From Leuctra nigra (lineage: Eukaryota > Arthropoda > Insecta > Plecoptera > Leuctridae), in the NCBI GenBank assembly GCA_934045905.1, contig OW203765.1, positions 18,477,409 to 18,541,408 of the forward strand: a stretch of DNA of 64,000 bases, written 5' to 3'. Every line of letters starts with the position of its first letter. Within the stretch, counting starts at the first letter, position 1. A model generated the notes under the pieces. That model saw only the letters and a list, made by a program, of their open reading frames with translations. It was not told the origin of the DNA and made no database searches. The translations under genes and the position numbers were made by a program. Below, in pieces: positions 25,001 to 36,470 of the stretch.

Positions 25001-28000
25001 ATGTGGAAGGATTGAAACAACGAGAGATGGTTTAATTTTTGTTTTAATAGATTGATAGATTTCTTGTACCTAATTTAAAACAAGAAAGTTGACAGTGATG
25101 TGACAATTTGCTTTATTGCTTTGTCCACACAACATAGTCTTCACCATGGTAACACATTGTTGGGTAGTACCTACTTAAGCCCCATTTACTCGACTTCTGT
25201 GTCACATTCCCATTTTTCATACAATTTTGTATTTACACGATGCAACTTTTTGTCACAGAACTTAAAACATGTTCTAATTTCCATTCAAGAAGTGTGACAC
25301 AGAAGTGTGGTACAGAAGTTGTACAAGAAGTTGCACCGTGTAAATGGGGCTTTAGAAATAACACCACAATTCTAATATCTGTCCCACACCATTTTCCTAT
25401 TTGATTTTTATGAATAAAATATAATTTTTTCTTCTTCATGTCATTGACAGTTTGTTTTGGAATTTTGGAATTGAATTAAATAAAATTTGAAATTTCAGAT
25501 ATGTCGTTCTTATCCCTAAAAACCATACCTGTTATTGGTTTATAAATAGACTAAATGTTTGTGTGATTATTTTCAGCATGGCTCAGTCGTATCGCAAGAG
25601 TTTCATCGAGACCGCCGTCGGCTTAAAGAACGTCTACGCACACAAAATCTTCTGCGGCTGGGATTTCAGCATCGCGACAGATGAAGCAGCGGAGCTCAAA
25701 TCCAAGTCCATCGCCAACCAACTCAAGGTAAGCTGGTGGAGTAAAATCTAAAAGAATGTAAGACTAGAATTCTGCTTATTTTAAAAATTAAGGTGTAGGA
25801 TTCCCACTCATCCATAAGAGTGGGAAGTCATGTGATTATGATTCTATTTGTTCTTGTAGGAGCTTCTCAGCGACGAAGCAACTCCGACGGAGGAACGCAG
25901 TTGGTCGGAGAGATGCAGAATCGTGATGACACAGATCGCGATTAACACGCTGTGCGTCGCGTTGGTCGCCAGTGCCGCCTTCATGACGTGGTCTCTACTG
26001 GAGCTGAGACAAACGATGCTGGTGTCAGTCGTCATCACCATCGTGCTGAATCTTGCCCCCATCGTCTTCTCCTTGTTGCTCAAGTAAGTCACTACTTCTC
26101 CAAGATTTAATATTGGTCCCAGACTTAGACTTGATTGTCTCCTATTGTTGCAGATTGGAGGTTTACCGCAGTCCTCGAATGGGTCTGTACGTCACATTGT
26201 TCAGAACGTTCTTGATGGAGTTCATTGTCGTGGCGATGCTCGTTGCGTATTGGTTGACCGAGGCGAAGAAGACTGAGGTATTTCCATGTGTTTTGTGAAT
26301 CTGTGAATTAAAACACATTGAACTGCCTGGGTTCTGGACCCATGGTTCACAGACCATTTCTCATTTACAGCCATTTTACACATATTTTTCCTTGTTTTAA
26401 CTGACTTATTTTTCTTTCTCTGCTATGTTTTATGGATGTTTTACGGGTGGGCATTTTGCCTTGTCACATCATGTTTCTCTTCACTCCATTACGCCACTAG
26501 CTGTTTGTAAACCAAAAATGACTGCACCCAGAATTTTCAACTAGATAATTTTTTTATCACATATTTCTTTCTTGGGATTTTATTCTAAAATATTTATTTT
26601 TAGCAAAATAATTAGGTATGTAGTTGTATGACAGAGCAATGGCAATTTCAACAAGTTTGAATGAAATGTTGAGGTTTACAGTGCATCAAGATCTTGGACA
26701 TGTTTGTGATGCAAGTGTTTGAATGTTGGCAGTGTTGGGAGACGTCGTTGGCTCAAGAAGTGTATCGACTGATTCTGATGGACTTCTGGATAGCAATTGT
26801 GGCCACTTCACTGGCGGAATTCCTGCGATACAGACTTTATTTGTAAGTAAATCTAGAACAAAACTGTGTCTTATGCTGAAACGTATGATACAATACAGCC
26901 GTTTCTGAAACAACACAATATAATATAATCGTAAAGAGTTTTATAATAAGGAAATTTCACAAGTAAATATACAGCCTTTTACTACTTGTAAGTATCATGC
27001 AATCTACTCCCATTCTTATCTGTTAGTACTTATTTACCCAATAAAGTTTTAACAAGAGATAAGCACCTTTTACAAGGATTAAGTTCTAAGTTTAATTTTC
27101 AAGGAATCATTGATTAAGTGATGATCTTGGCCTTCTTAGATTGTAATTTCTTTATTGATTCATTTGCCAACAATGAAAATGTCAAAAAATAAATTAATTC
27201 ATCATCCTAGGTAAATGTTTTATCATTGAAATATCATAATTAGTTTAAAAAAAATGATTTTGTAGTTTGTTATAAACTTTATAATTGATGAGAAATGTAT
27301 TTAGTTACATGTGAGTAGGATATTTAGATTTATATTTTAAAATTTTAGCTCCAAAACTTCATGACAAATATATAAGAAGCAAAACCGGGATGACATTGTG
27401 TAAATATTGTGTCCAGGAGTGTGTGGCCGGCTGTCGGCGCGCCAGAGTTCGACATCGCGCGCAACACGCTGAACCTGATCTACAACCAGACGCTGTTCTG
27501 GGCCGGCGGCTTCTTCAGCCCTCTCCTGTCGTTCATCGTCGTGGTGAAGATGTTTGTGACGTTCCATCTGAAGCGCGTTGGCGTGCTGGCCAACTGTCGG
27601 CCGTCGGAGCGTGCGTGGCGCGCGGCGCAGACGCAGACGGTGTTCCTCGTGCTGTCGTTCCTCTCGCTCATTGGGGTGGTGGCGGCGTACGGGTACATCC
27701 TGACGCAGTGAGTTTGAACATCATCTGTATCTTGCTGGGGACTGCGGGAGAAATTATTAATACCGTCCGAGACTATTATTCTGTCTGGAAGTTAGTAATC
27801 TTTAGGGCTGTGCAAGTCTCGAAATTTCGAGACGAGATCGAGATTGAGGGCCATCTCGAGCTCGATCGAATGTTTAAATTTCCCTCTCGAATTTTCGAGT
27901 CTCGAGTGTATCAACTGAGCCACCGAAATCGTCACGCGCAAGCGCTAGAAGGCGGTCGCTCGGCACCGCTCGGCGCTCTACCTTCTGCGCAGTGAGCACT

Positions 28001-31000
28001 GAACTGGTTTCTGAATGCGCACAGTTGTCGCCGCCATTGCAGCGTCATATTTAGAAGTGTTGTTTTATTAGTTTCTTCTAGTTTTCTTTGGATTTTCCGA
28101 TCTGACGAAGTCGAAATCGATAGTGACAACTAGAGGTCGGATTCGGGTAATGTTTTGTACCCGGGTACCCGCTTTAATTTCCCGGGTAATTACCCGGGTA
28201 ATAAATAACTAAAAAAAAAAAAAAAAAAAAAATTTTTTTTTTTTTTTTTTGGAAAATGTTTTGAAATTTGTTGCATTGAGCCCGCCGCCCTATCCGTGTC
28301 CTTGGGGAGAGATACACAACGTCCATACAATGGAAGGTTGAACACAATGCATCCCCTCCATCAATAATCCATCCTCAACTCACCAGCATTCTCATGAAAT
28401 TACTAACAATGAATTTACAAACCAATTATTGGTTGGGATTGTTGAGATTTGGGAAATATGAATAAATATTAAATTCAGTTTATATAACGATAAACAATGC
28501 AGCTGGTGATTAAGTGGCAGCATTCGCAAATAATGCAAACAAACCTAATAACTAAAAAAAAAAAAAAAAAAAAAAAATTTTTTTTTTGATACCCGAGTAC
28601 CCGCCATTGTACCCGGGTAATGGCGTACCCGGGTACCCGGTTTGTACCCGGGTACCCTAACTGACCTCTAGTGACAACCGTGATCCAACATCGGATTGAG
28701 TTGACAATGTTACTGTTGTGTGGAAATACTTCGTTAATGAGGATACAAAAACACACGCAAAAAATCTTCCCACCCTAAGCTTAAAAATAAACAATCTCGC
28801 TCGAATATTCTCGATCTCAAGGATAAAAAAATCTCGTTGATCTCGCCCGATTTTTTTTAAAATCTCGATCTCGCTCGAATTCGAAAAATCCAATCTCGCA
28901 CAGCCCTAGTAATCTTATTATTTTAATTTTACTGTGGTGAGTTAGGTCTATGCAAAATCGGCATTCTCCACTTCCTATACCTAGTTCGGAACAGGTTAAT
29001 CCAGTTTTAAAATTGAGAAATTATTATCTACCTATTATATTTATATTACAAAATTGTTTTGAGATTTTTGCAAGTTCATGAAGCTAGGAGTATCACCAGG
29101 TAGATAGGTACGTATGTACTTAGTGATATTTAAGTTTGAAAGTACGTAAATTGGAAAATCAAGATTCATTTGCTTATACATAAATCAAAATTATGTAGCG
29201 TGGTTTAAATTTTTAAAGAGGTGAGTGGGTCACCAATATGTAACATTTATAGGGGCAAGGGTTTGATTTTGTGACCAGTTTTGACAAGCTATGACATGGG
29301 GGTGGGAGGTTTAAGAAGGCCTAAAAGCTGTGACATTATTAATAGAGGACACCTCATGTGTTATTTGTGTACAAAATAGAAAACTATCAAATCAAGATCC
29401 AATTAGTAACTAGTCACTACTAGAGAGAGAGTAGTACTAGCTACTACTGTCTGAATGAGAAACAAATTATTTGTAGACGGCTGGTTTTGCATGTAGGGGC
29501 ATAAGTTTTTTTAGTAAAATGTAACTACTATTTTGTTGATGGAATGTTCACGCCTGGCTAGCTGGCTTGGGGTAATTCAGGACCCTAGAACATTGTGAGG
29601 CAACTTATTATTTTGTTTTGTTATTTTGTTTTGAACCTCGACCAATTGAAAAGTGGGGTAACTTGGTAACAGACATTGTGCGAGAGAGACTGGAGAAGTG
29701 GAAGAAGTAGAGGAAGAGAGGTGATGGGAAGACAGTGAGAAGTGGAAGAAGCTTGTGGAGAAGAAAGAAGAGTGGAGGAGGATAACCCGGTTAACAAGGA
29801 AGGAGTCATTGGCTGTAGTAAATATATGGCCTTAGCTACGCCTGCCCCAACCTTTGGAACTGGGAGGATTATTATTAGGTAGTATTTATTGGAAGGCAGG
29901 TATGAAAAAAGCACAATTCCCACAATTATGAACTACCAAGCAGCAACAGTTGAAAGCTTGACTTCACAACTTAACGGGTAAAGCACGCACCTGGAAATTA
30001 GGTTTCATTTCGCCACTACACTGAACTAAACAGAGAATGAACGTCTCGAATTAAATCCACATTTTTCAACTTGCAGGGTCCGACCGTCCGATACGTGTGG
30101 TCCGTTCCGAGGCAACGTGTTCATCTACGAGACGATCCTGTTGAACGTACTGAACCTGCAGAAGGACAACTGGTTCTGGAAACTGCTTCTCTACTTGACC
30201 AAGCCCGGCGTCGTTGCTTTCTTGCTCATCGCCATGTGGTGAGTTCGCCAGCAATCAAGTCGTTGCTTTCGTTTTATCTGACATGTCACATTTTGTTGCT
30301 AGGTTATAGAATGAAATTATCTTGCCCTAAAAACCATGTAAAATTCGCCGAAAACTTTCTCCATCTAAGCGTCCGTTTCAGTGTCTTGGTTTGATGTATA
30401 ACGTGTATTGTTACAGTGTGGGCGTGTACTACTTGCGATCACGCGCCCACGCTCACCGGGAGCTCGTGGAGCTTCTCAGAGAGATGGTCGTCGTCGAAGC
30501 CAAAGATAAAGAGTTCCTACTTGCCAAGATATCCAGAGTTACAGAAGGAAGTGAGTGCTTTGTTGGTATTTTTATAAGATACAGTTTTGCAGAAGAAGCT
30601 AAGTATCTTTATAAGATAGGTATCTATGTACCTAACATTTACGCATTTATGTATATTATATCCACTTTTCTTGAGGTCCAGATTATTTTTCTGTGTTGCA
30701 TTGAACCTAATGTGTTGGTTTATCTCCAGAATGGATGTACAACATGAAACAAGGTGACACAAGTATACTGCACCACGGCTCTTCTGAACATCTTCACGGC
30801 TCTTCTCAACATCTGCACAGCTCTTCTCAACATCTGCATGACTCTAATCAACATCTGCACGAGTCACATCAACGCCTACATGGCTCGGCTCAACACCTGC
30901 AGGGTTCCCCTCAACATTTCCACGACTCTCATCAACGTCTGCACGGATCTGCTCAACATCTACAGGGTTCGCCTCAACATTTTCACGACTCACAACAACG

Positions 31001-34000
31001 TCAACATGGCTCTGCTCAACATCTGCACGACTCACATCAACGTCTGCATGGCTCTGCTCAACATCTGCACGACTCACATCAACGTCAACACGGCTCTGCT
31101 CAACATCTGCACGACTCACATCAACGTCTGCACGGCTCTGCTCAACAACTGCACGACTCACATCAACGCCATCATGGCTCATCCCATCGTCAGCACAGAT
31201 CAACGTCTGCAGCCGGTGACCTCCCTGGCACATCCAGCCAGTCTACCTCATCGAGTATCGGTACGTGAACTCTCATATCTAATACCCTCTACACAAGTGG
31301 CATCAATAGTATCACAAGCATCATCACAGATATGTTAAACTACATGCACTCTATGTTGGGATGGCTACTGCTATAATGGCAGCACTTAATGCTTTTGTCG
31401 ATGTTGAAGCCCACTCTTTTAGGCCACATTTTGGCTTTATAAATAATAGTATTACATCTGTTTACAATCAGATTATGTCTTCATTTGTAAAATTCGACCG
31501 CATTAGAAGAAAACTGTTGCAATGTGTCAGGTTTCCCTGCTTGTAAAATTTAGGACTATCTCAGCCGGACGTGTGAAGACCTCGGTCTGTACATAAGATC
31601 GAGGACAGAGCTTTACATCCCAAACTGAAAGCGTTTGTCAATAGTTTAACTACGTAGTATGTATTGTCCTTCAAAATACTCTTAATAAGCAAAGGTTCAT
31701 CCTTCTTTAACCGCCAAAGATTGTGACAATCTCTTTGCAGATTGACTGTATGTTGTATGTTGATGCAAGTATGTTATAAAGAATAAATTGTGCTCTTTCT
31801 TTGGGCATCATTGACCACTTTTTAAAATGTTCATCTTCTACCAGACGGGGCCAGACGTGGCCCCTAATGTTGCAAATAACAGGTTTTTGTCCATCCCTCA
31901 GTAGCTGTGAGCGATCGCGCGGTCTTCCGAGACCATCCTTCTCTCTCGGACAAGGGGTACTCAAAAATCTTACCGGACAGCTAAATGTGAAACGCAGTGT
32001 CGGTAAACGTTCTTTGTGATTTTCAAATTTAGCGACTTTGATCCAAATGTAACTGCTCATAACTTTTAGATAAAAATTAAAAAACCGAACAACAATACAC
32101 AAAGAGTGGTTAATTTCTTCAAGTGGCTATCTTCAATGAGACAGACGACACACCTTATTATTGGCGGAGGCCTTCGTTGGTGAAACTTCTAATCTCCTTA
32201 AATTTGGTTCAGGTTGAACTTTTAACTATGTTTCTCTTAGCTTGTGCATGGTTTTGCCCATTCACTTCCATAAAAACTGATTCATAAACTGCATGTGTAC
32301 CTAATGTTACGCACTTATGTCCTCACAAGCATGTGCATGCCTGGTGATTTGAGTGGTCCGTGTTTTGCTCCAGTGTGGCCGACCGAGTCCGACACCAGCT
32401 TGCCGACGCAGATGAGCAGCGACAGCTCCACCGCCGGGTTTGTATGTGTGCACTTCTCTCTCTCTAACATCGTATGAGATTTCTCTGTCTTTGTTTATCT
32501 CACGCTTGTTCTTTGACCCACAGTTGGCTCGGAGGATGTTGCAATATCCAACTAGCAGCGGCTCAGGTAAAAATACGTGATTATTCGTTAACTTCTTAAC
32601 TGCTAGGTTATTTTGCACATTACGGGCTGTTCACATAGAGCGGTTTTGCGTTTTGTGTTAAGGTGCTGCAACTGCGAGCGATTTTGCTGCTTGTTGCAGA
32701 CACGTTTTTGGATACGATGGAGGCGATATGGGTGGACAATGATTTGAATCTTTAATCATGGTTTTCTATCATTCCATCATTTACGTTAGTTTAGGCTCCT
32801 CCCCCTCGACAGCAGGAAAAGTTGTTTGAATGTGGTGGGGAGTTAACGGAGGGATAACATTTCATCTACGGCCCACTGTACATTTGTAATTTTTGCTTCT
32901 TTAATTAATTGATTTTTGGTTGAAAAAGAGATTTTCTTTTCTCGCTGGGGACCGCATAAAAATTAATTTAAAACATGTGCTAAATATAAACCCTAAGCTC
33001 ATCCTTAACCTTTTGAGTGCTACTGATGTGTATACACGTCATAGAACTGTGCTCAAATTTTCAAAAAATTTCAAATGTCATCATTCCTCAATTTTTTTAT
33101 AATGTCAATATTTGTAATGATTGTTTTAACCATTAATCCAAATCTTAAAAAAAGTATACAAATCTATTCATATGCAAACAAGGTATGATTTTTCAAAGAA
33201 AATACCCAACGGCTGGTGTGTTGGATACCTCGGTTCTCGTTAGATCACCGAGGTTAAGCAACATTGAGCGCGGTCAGCGATTGGATGGGTGTATCAGTCT
33301 CTCGACGGCGCGGGTTGTGGAGGCTCGTGCTGTGAATGTTACACCGTCCTTCGGAAGGGACGTTAAGCCGTTGGTCCCCTTGGTATCTTTCGTCAGGAGT
33401 AGGCTACATGCCGGTACCGGGTTTCCTCTCCTCCCTTCTCTATATTACATTCTCACTAGTGGAGCCTGGCTCTGTTGAGAATATAGACTTAATAATAATA
33501 ATAATAATAATGAGCTTTATCTAAAATTAACCCAGCACAGGGGGCTAGAACACAGAATATTACTCATCACTCTAAAGGTTAAGCAACTCGCTTGTAAAAT
33601 TTGAGATTAATTGGTTCACGGATTTGGTCTTCAATCTTATCCAAGAACATCGTTTTGTGCATTGTTGTTGAATAACCCGGCGCTTAGTTAACGAGGCACA
33701 ATGCAAAAATAAAAAGAGCTACTAATATACAATCAGACTGATCATGTGAACATCCTATCAGAGCTACACCCACTTATCATTTTATCTCTCTCTATTTGCT
33801 CCAATGGCCAAGCTCTAGTATCACTATGGCATTATTTTTCTTATAACCTATCACAAGTCCAGAAACAGCTCACGACAGACTTGTGAATGGTTAATAGAAA
33901 AAAACTCACAACGCAAAAACTATTCGTATTTGAACAGCCCCTTATACTTTTTATCATTGCCTTAGATTCCAAGTGACTTTTGGAAACTGCAATTTTTTTT

Positions 34001-34275
34001 TAAAGTTCTTATGTGAAGTTAATGAAGTTTATAAAATGTGACTACCTACTCTTTTTTAGGATTATCGAGTGGTGGAAGTGATCTACCTCTAAGCAATACT
34101 TCTATGGGTAAGCTCACAGCATTTCATAACTTCCCAACTAGATATCCATTCAGTTTACAACACTTGTTTTCTTCCCCTTTCAGACCAAATCCTGGAGCAG
34201 TCAGACGACGACTTAAATCATTATGATGGTGCAAAGATTAGTAATATGCGGAAAAAACACATCAAAAAGTATTGA
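22008..34275 (+). CDS. Tmc: Transmembrane channel-like (TMC) protein, complete, 970 aa
   Basis: Twenty coding exons with agreeing phases: 22008-22053, 22154-22252, 22427-22583, 22662-22809, 22897-23048, 23583-23656, 24061-24170, 24828-24976, 25577-25727, 25860-26083, 26154-26277, 26733-26842, 27417-27707, 30077-30238, 30417-30550, 30730-31260, 32374-32441, 32524-32566, 34060-34107, 34184-34275. They total exactly 971 codons with the TGA at 34273. Conserved TMC features include EGHFGSGVATYFKYLRWLLL (exon 5), GWDFSIATD (exon 9), the hallmark CWETSLAQEVYRL opening exon 12 (about residue 479), GAPEFDIARN and FWAGGFFSPLL (exon 13) and CGPFRG (exon 14). Hydrophobic segments fit the multi-pass TMC topology. 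Residues about 711-887 (exon 16) form a His/Gln/Ser repeat, then a short Ser-rich and acidic/basic tail. TMC proteins are pore or channel-like subunits in sensory cells; the sequence looks closest to the TMC5/TMC7 branch (inference). Exon 8 uses an AAG acceptor, and the exon 17 donor could alternatively be 8 bp earlier. Introns carry several MITEs. Confidence 0.9.
24650..24772. mobile_element. Small TA-flanked MITE upstream of TMC exon 8
   Basis: CAGTTCGC...GCGAACTG inverted ends flanked by TA on both sides (24648-24649, 24773-24774), 123 bp. TA target sites suggest a Tc1/mariner-type origin. It lies only 55 bp before the exon 8 start at 24828. Confidence 0.6.
25178..25351. mobile_element. 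PIF/Harbinger-like MITE in a TMC intron
   Basis: AGCCCCATTTACTCG at the left and CGTGTAAATGGGGCT at the right are inverted ends, flanked by TTA (25175-25177 and 25352-25354). Three-base TWA duplications are the mark of PIF/Harbinger elements. 174 bp, non-coding. Confidence 0.75.
27803..28908. mobile_element. hAT-like non-autonomous element (outer of a nested pair)
   Basis: Ends TAGGGCTGTGCAAG and CTCGCACAGCCCTA are inverted copies. The flanking 8-bp duplication GTAATCTT is at 27795-27802 and 28909-28916. Subterminal TCTCGAT-rich repeats (for example GAGATCGAGATTGAG and ATCTCGATCTCGCTCGAA) occur inside both ends. Of the 1106 bp, 540 bp are a second inserted element. No transposase frame. Confidence 0.9.
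28131..28670. mobile_element. hAT-like MITE nested inside another hAT element
   Basis: Ends TAGAGGTCGGATTCGGGTA and GTACCCTAACTGACCTCTA are imperfect inverted repeats. The flanking 8-bp duplication GTGACAAC is at 28123-28130 and 28671-28678. The interior is rich in the palindrome ACCCGGGTA and has two A(n)T(n) tracts (about 28210-28250 and 28554-28588). Confidence 0.9.
29655..29885 (+). pseudogene. LINE 3' fragment
   Basis: GTGCGAGAGAGACTGGAGAA then GAAGACAGTGAGAAGTGG corresponds to the C-terminal RERLEKW and W-E-D-R-K-K-W region of the reverse transcriptase copy at 37849-39170, but with broken frame. The fragment ends GGAACTGGGAGGATTATTATT, matching the short (ATT)n tail of that family. Lies in the TMC intron between exons 13 and 14. 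Confidence 0.65.
30765..31190 (+). repeat. Coding 42-bp repeat array in the TMC tail
   Basis: A 7-residue theme LHxSxQ(H/R) doubled to a 14-residue unit such as HLHDSHQRLHGSAQ is repeated along most of exon 16. Period 21/42 bp keeps the frame. Early units (GSSQHLH) differ from later ones (DSHQRLH), while the 30990-31140 units are almost identical. Variants QGSPQHF occur twice at 84-bp spacing. Confidence 0.9.
32623..33941. mobile_element. PIF/Harbinger-like element with a nested 5S SINE
   Basis: Left end CGGGCTGTTCACATAG, with TTTTGCGTTTTGTG just inside, mirrors right end CGTATTTGAACAGCCCC, with CACAACGCAAAAAC just inside. TTA flanks both ends (32620-32622 and 33942-33944). No transposase frame in 1319 bp. 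It lies in a TMC intron and contains the 5S-derived SINE at 33205-33511. A word shared with 45588-45616 (CATTTACGTTAGTTTAGGCT) lies at about 32780. Confidence 0.7.
33205..33511 (+). mobile_element. 5S rRNA-derived SINE
   Basis: CCCAACGGCTGGTGTG, then CTCGGTTCTCGTTAGATCAC, GGTTAAGCAACATTGAGCGC and GGATGGG reproduce the order of animal 5S rRNA, including the internal A- and C-box region. A non-5S body follows (GTAGGCTACATGCCGGTACC, CTCTGTTGAGAATATAGACT) and a TAA-type microsatellite tail ends near 33511. The head/body/tail structure defines a 5S (SINE3-like) element, not a functional 5S gene. A second member lies at 57468-57703. Confidence 0.88.
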
Positions 34276-34454
34276 TTGAATGTTGATCGAAGGCAGTATT
34301 AAATAATAGACTGTAATCTACAGTGAAATATTGTAACTTGACCAAATGATAAGCCAGTATAGTTTGCAATCGAAATCAAAACAATGCACATTAAATAATC
34401 AATATTACATATATACTTTTTTATATTGTTGCATTTGTTGATAATATGCTACTC

Positions 34455-35560
34455 AGGAAAATAAATGGGTATTCTTCACTTCTAGTATGGGTATTACATA
34501 ATAGTACTGATTAGTGATTGCTCAATATATTTCTTTCACTCTAGGAAAATAAATGGGTGTTCTTCACTTCTAGTATGGGTATTATTAGAGCCAGTTTTAA
34601 ATGGTGATTTTATTTCTTAAAATTCGTTTTTAAGATCATCAATTTCGTTTTTTGTGTTTTTTCTGGAAGAGGGATTTCGCGATTTTGTGGTGATATTAAA
34701 TTGGTTATAAAACACATTGTAATAGCCCCCAGAAACCATAATTTGATGAAAAACATGTATGCCACTTTGGAGGAGGGATAGGAATGGATTGGGCATGCAC
34801 TATTAGCACTGAAATAGGCTTGTCTAGAATGGCGTCTTTAATGCTCTGTACTGTCTTTTCCCCAACCCACATTTTCTCTGTATAGATGATACATATTTAA
34901 AATTTCATGACGCAAAATGTATAGTTTGACAAGATATTTTCTTTCCCAATCCAACCATTTTCAGTGCAGTAATTGTTCCAAAATATCCTTCTGTGTAAGT
35001 AGACTATTGATGAATAGTTGCGACTGGTTGAGGGTGGAAGGGGGGTTGGGAAAACCGGTCGACCTTGAACAGATGGGGGCGCAAAACAAAGCAGCCTGGA
35101 GGCATCATCAACTGGTTAGACTGGTCTGGTTCACTTTGAGGGTGGGTAGCAAAGTGTCTGGCGAGGGGGAGGGGGTTGAGTGAGTAGCACATGGAAAGAA
35201 ACTGGTTTCGTTTGTTGTTGTGTGACCTGTTAGGGGGATAAAAGCAGTAATTTTAATAGAAACCCTTTATTTCGTGGTCATTTCGCGGAAAATGTTGAAT
35301 ATCGCGATCAGGGTTGGATTTCGTTTTTTTTTCGCGATGTAAAAATGGTAGATTTGGGTTCTATACACAATGAAATGGATTTTAGTAGAAAAAAATAGTG
35401 CAATCAGAACAATTCGCGAATTCGCGCATCACCATTTAAAACTGGCTCTAGGTATTATATAATAGTACTGATTGCTCAATATACCTAGTATTTCTTTCAC
35501 TCCAGGAAAATTAATGGGTATTCTCTCTGGTATTAAATAATAGTACTGATAGCACATTAT
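34455..35560. repeat. 88-bp tandem array split by a hAT insertion
   Basis: AGGAAAAT(A/T)AATGGGT recurs at 34455, 34543 and 35504. The first interval is 88 bp. Removing the hAT element and one copy of its duplication (34586-35458) makes the second interval 43+45 = 88 bp too. Each unit has TAGTACTGAT and TTTCTTTCACTC words. It lies just downstream of the TMC stop codon, probably in its 3' UTR or flank. Confidence 0.85.
34586..35450. mobile_element. hAT-like MITE downstream of TMC
   Basis: The first 22 bp (TAGAGCCAGTTTTAAATGGT...) are repeated inverted at the right end (...ACCATTTAAAACTGGCTCTA). The flanking 8-bp duplication GGTATTAT lies at 34578-34585 and 35451-35458. 865 bp, no transposase frame; the interior has TTTCGCGATTTT-like repeats in both orientations. 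Confidence 0.9.
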
Positions 35561-35631
35561 ATTATGTAGTTACTGGCAACAATTTAATGTTTAACTATCT
35601 AACTATTTCATTAATTTTAAGTTTATCCGTA

Positions 35632-35737
35632 GCGTTTTCCACTGGCCACACTTGGGTTGCACTGAAATGATGTCACCATACAAAACTCAATGCAAATTTC
35701 AAGCAGAGTGCGTAGTAGTGTGGCCAGTGGAAAATGC
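35632..35737. mobile_element. Short foldback MITE
   Basis: GCGTTTTCCACTGGCCACAC and its inverted counterpart GTGTGGCCAGTGGAAAATGC enclose about 65 bp. No clear target duplication, so the class is undetermined. Confidence 0.65.
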
Positions 35738-36101
35738 CATAAGATATGTACTATGATAAACACCCTTACTATCATGAGCTCAAAAGCTACCTAAATGCCT
35801 TATTGTTGGGGCCTGTTGAAAAGTGTATATATTTATCAGAATGTAATAATTTTCGGAATTTTCGGAATGCATGTTCCAAAATCCTAGTAAAGTACCTACA
35901 GCCTTAACATTACCTAGTTATGTTTAACTTAAAATATGTTTTAACTACCTAAATGGACTGTTTGTATAAGTCTTGACTGATGCATACCAAAATAAATAGT
36001 TATGTTAGGTTTTTTACATTTGTAGTACCTACCTACATTTTTAAAGATTTAAATAATATGTAAAACTGAGTTATCGAGTTCCTTCTATGCAGTGGAAGTT
36101 A

Positions 36102-36236
36102 AGGGCCAATCACATAGAGTATTTGCATTTTTTAAACGTTTATCCTGTTTAATCATAGAGATTCATATAGTTTAATAAAATACCAGAAACCTCTCGCGGC
36201 TGATTGTTAATTTACCGCTTTATGTGAATGACCGTT
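36102..36236. mobile_element. Degenerate Harbinger-like MITE upstream of the dynein gene
   Basis: AGGGCCAATCACATAGAG after a TTA at the left, and CTTTATGTGAATGACCGT at the right, form a weak inverted pair. The left end resembles that of the 32623-33941 element (GGGCTGTTCACATAGAG). The right flank has no matching TTA. Confidence 0.4.
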
Positions 36237-36380
36237 TCAATGATGTAAACAATATACTACCTATCAACGCCAATACCTTCTTCATAAGTATCTTCGTAAG
36301 TATCGGAAGAAACTTTCTGTTTTTATGCAGAAAAATTAAATATTATACATCATGTAATTAATTGAAATATTTTAATTATA

Positions 36381-36386
36381 AATAAA
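36381..36386 (+). terminator. Candidate poly(A) signal for TMC
   Basis: AATAAA followed by T/G-rich sequence. Other AATAAA hexamers lie at 35991-35996 and inside the 88-bp array. Which is used cannot be decided from sequence. Confidence 0.25.
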
Positions 36387-36457
36387 GTAATTTGTATTCA
36401 CTTTTCAAATGTTATGTAATATTTATTGACAAGTGTTTATCATTATAGCAACAATTG

Positions 36458-36470
36458 GTCCCTTAGCAAC
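36458..36470 (+). promoter_or_regulatory. RFX X-box upstream of the axonemal dynein gene
   Basis: GTCCCTTAGCAAC fits the X-box consensus RYYNYY-N(1-3)-RRNRAC bound by RFX factors, which drive ciliary genes. It sits 262 bp before the dynein ATG. Two more half sites flank it: TAGCAAC at 36446-36452 and the inverted GTTGCTAGGG at 36472-36481. The site match is seen; function is inferred. Confidence 0.6.

Noticed and set aside
30754..31338. Alternative frames on both strands over the TMC tail repeat
   Set aside because: The frame chosen joins in phase with exon 15 and exon 17; the others arise because the repeat is open in several frames.
33205..33330. Functional 5S rRNA gene
   Set aside because: Diverged from 5S rRNA in its second half and followed by a SINE body and microsatellite tail.
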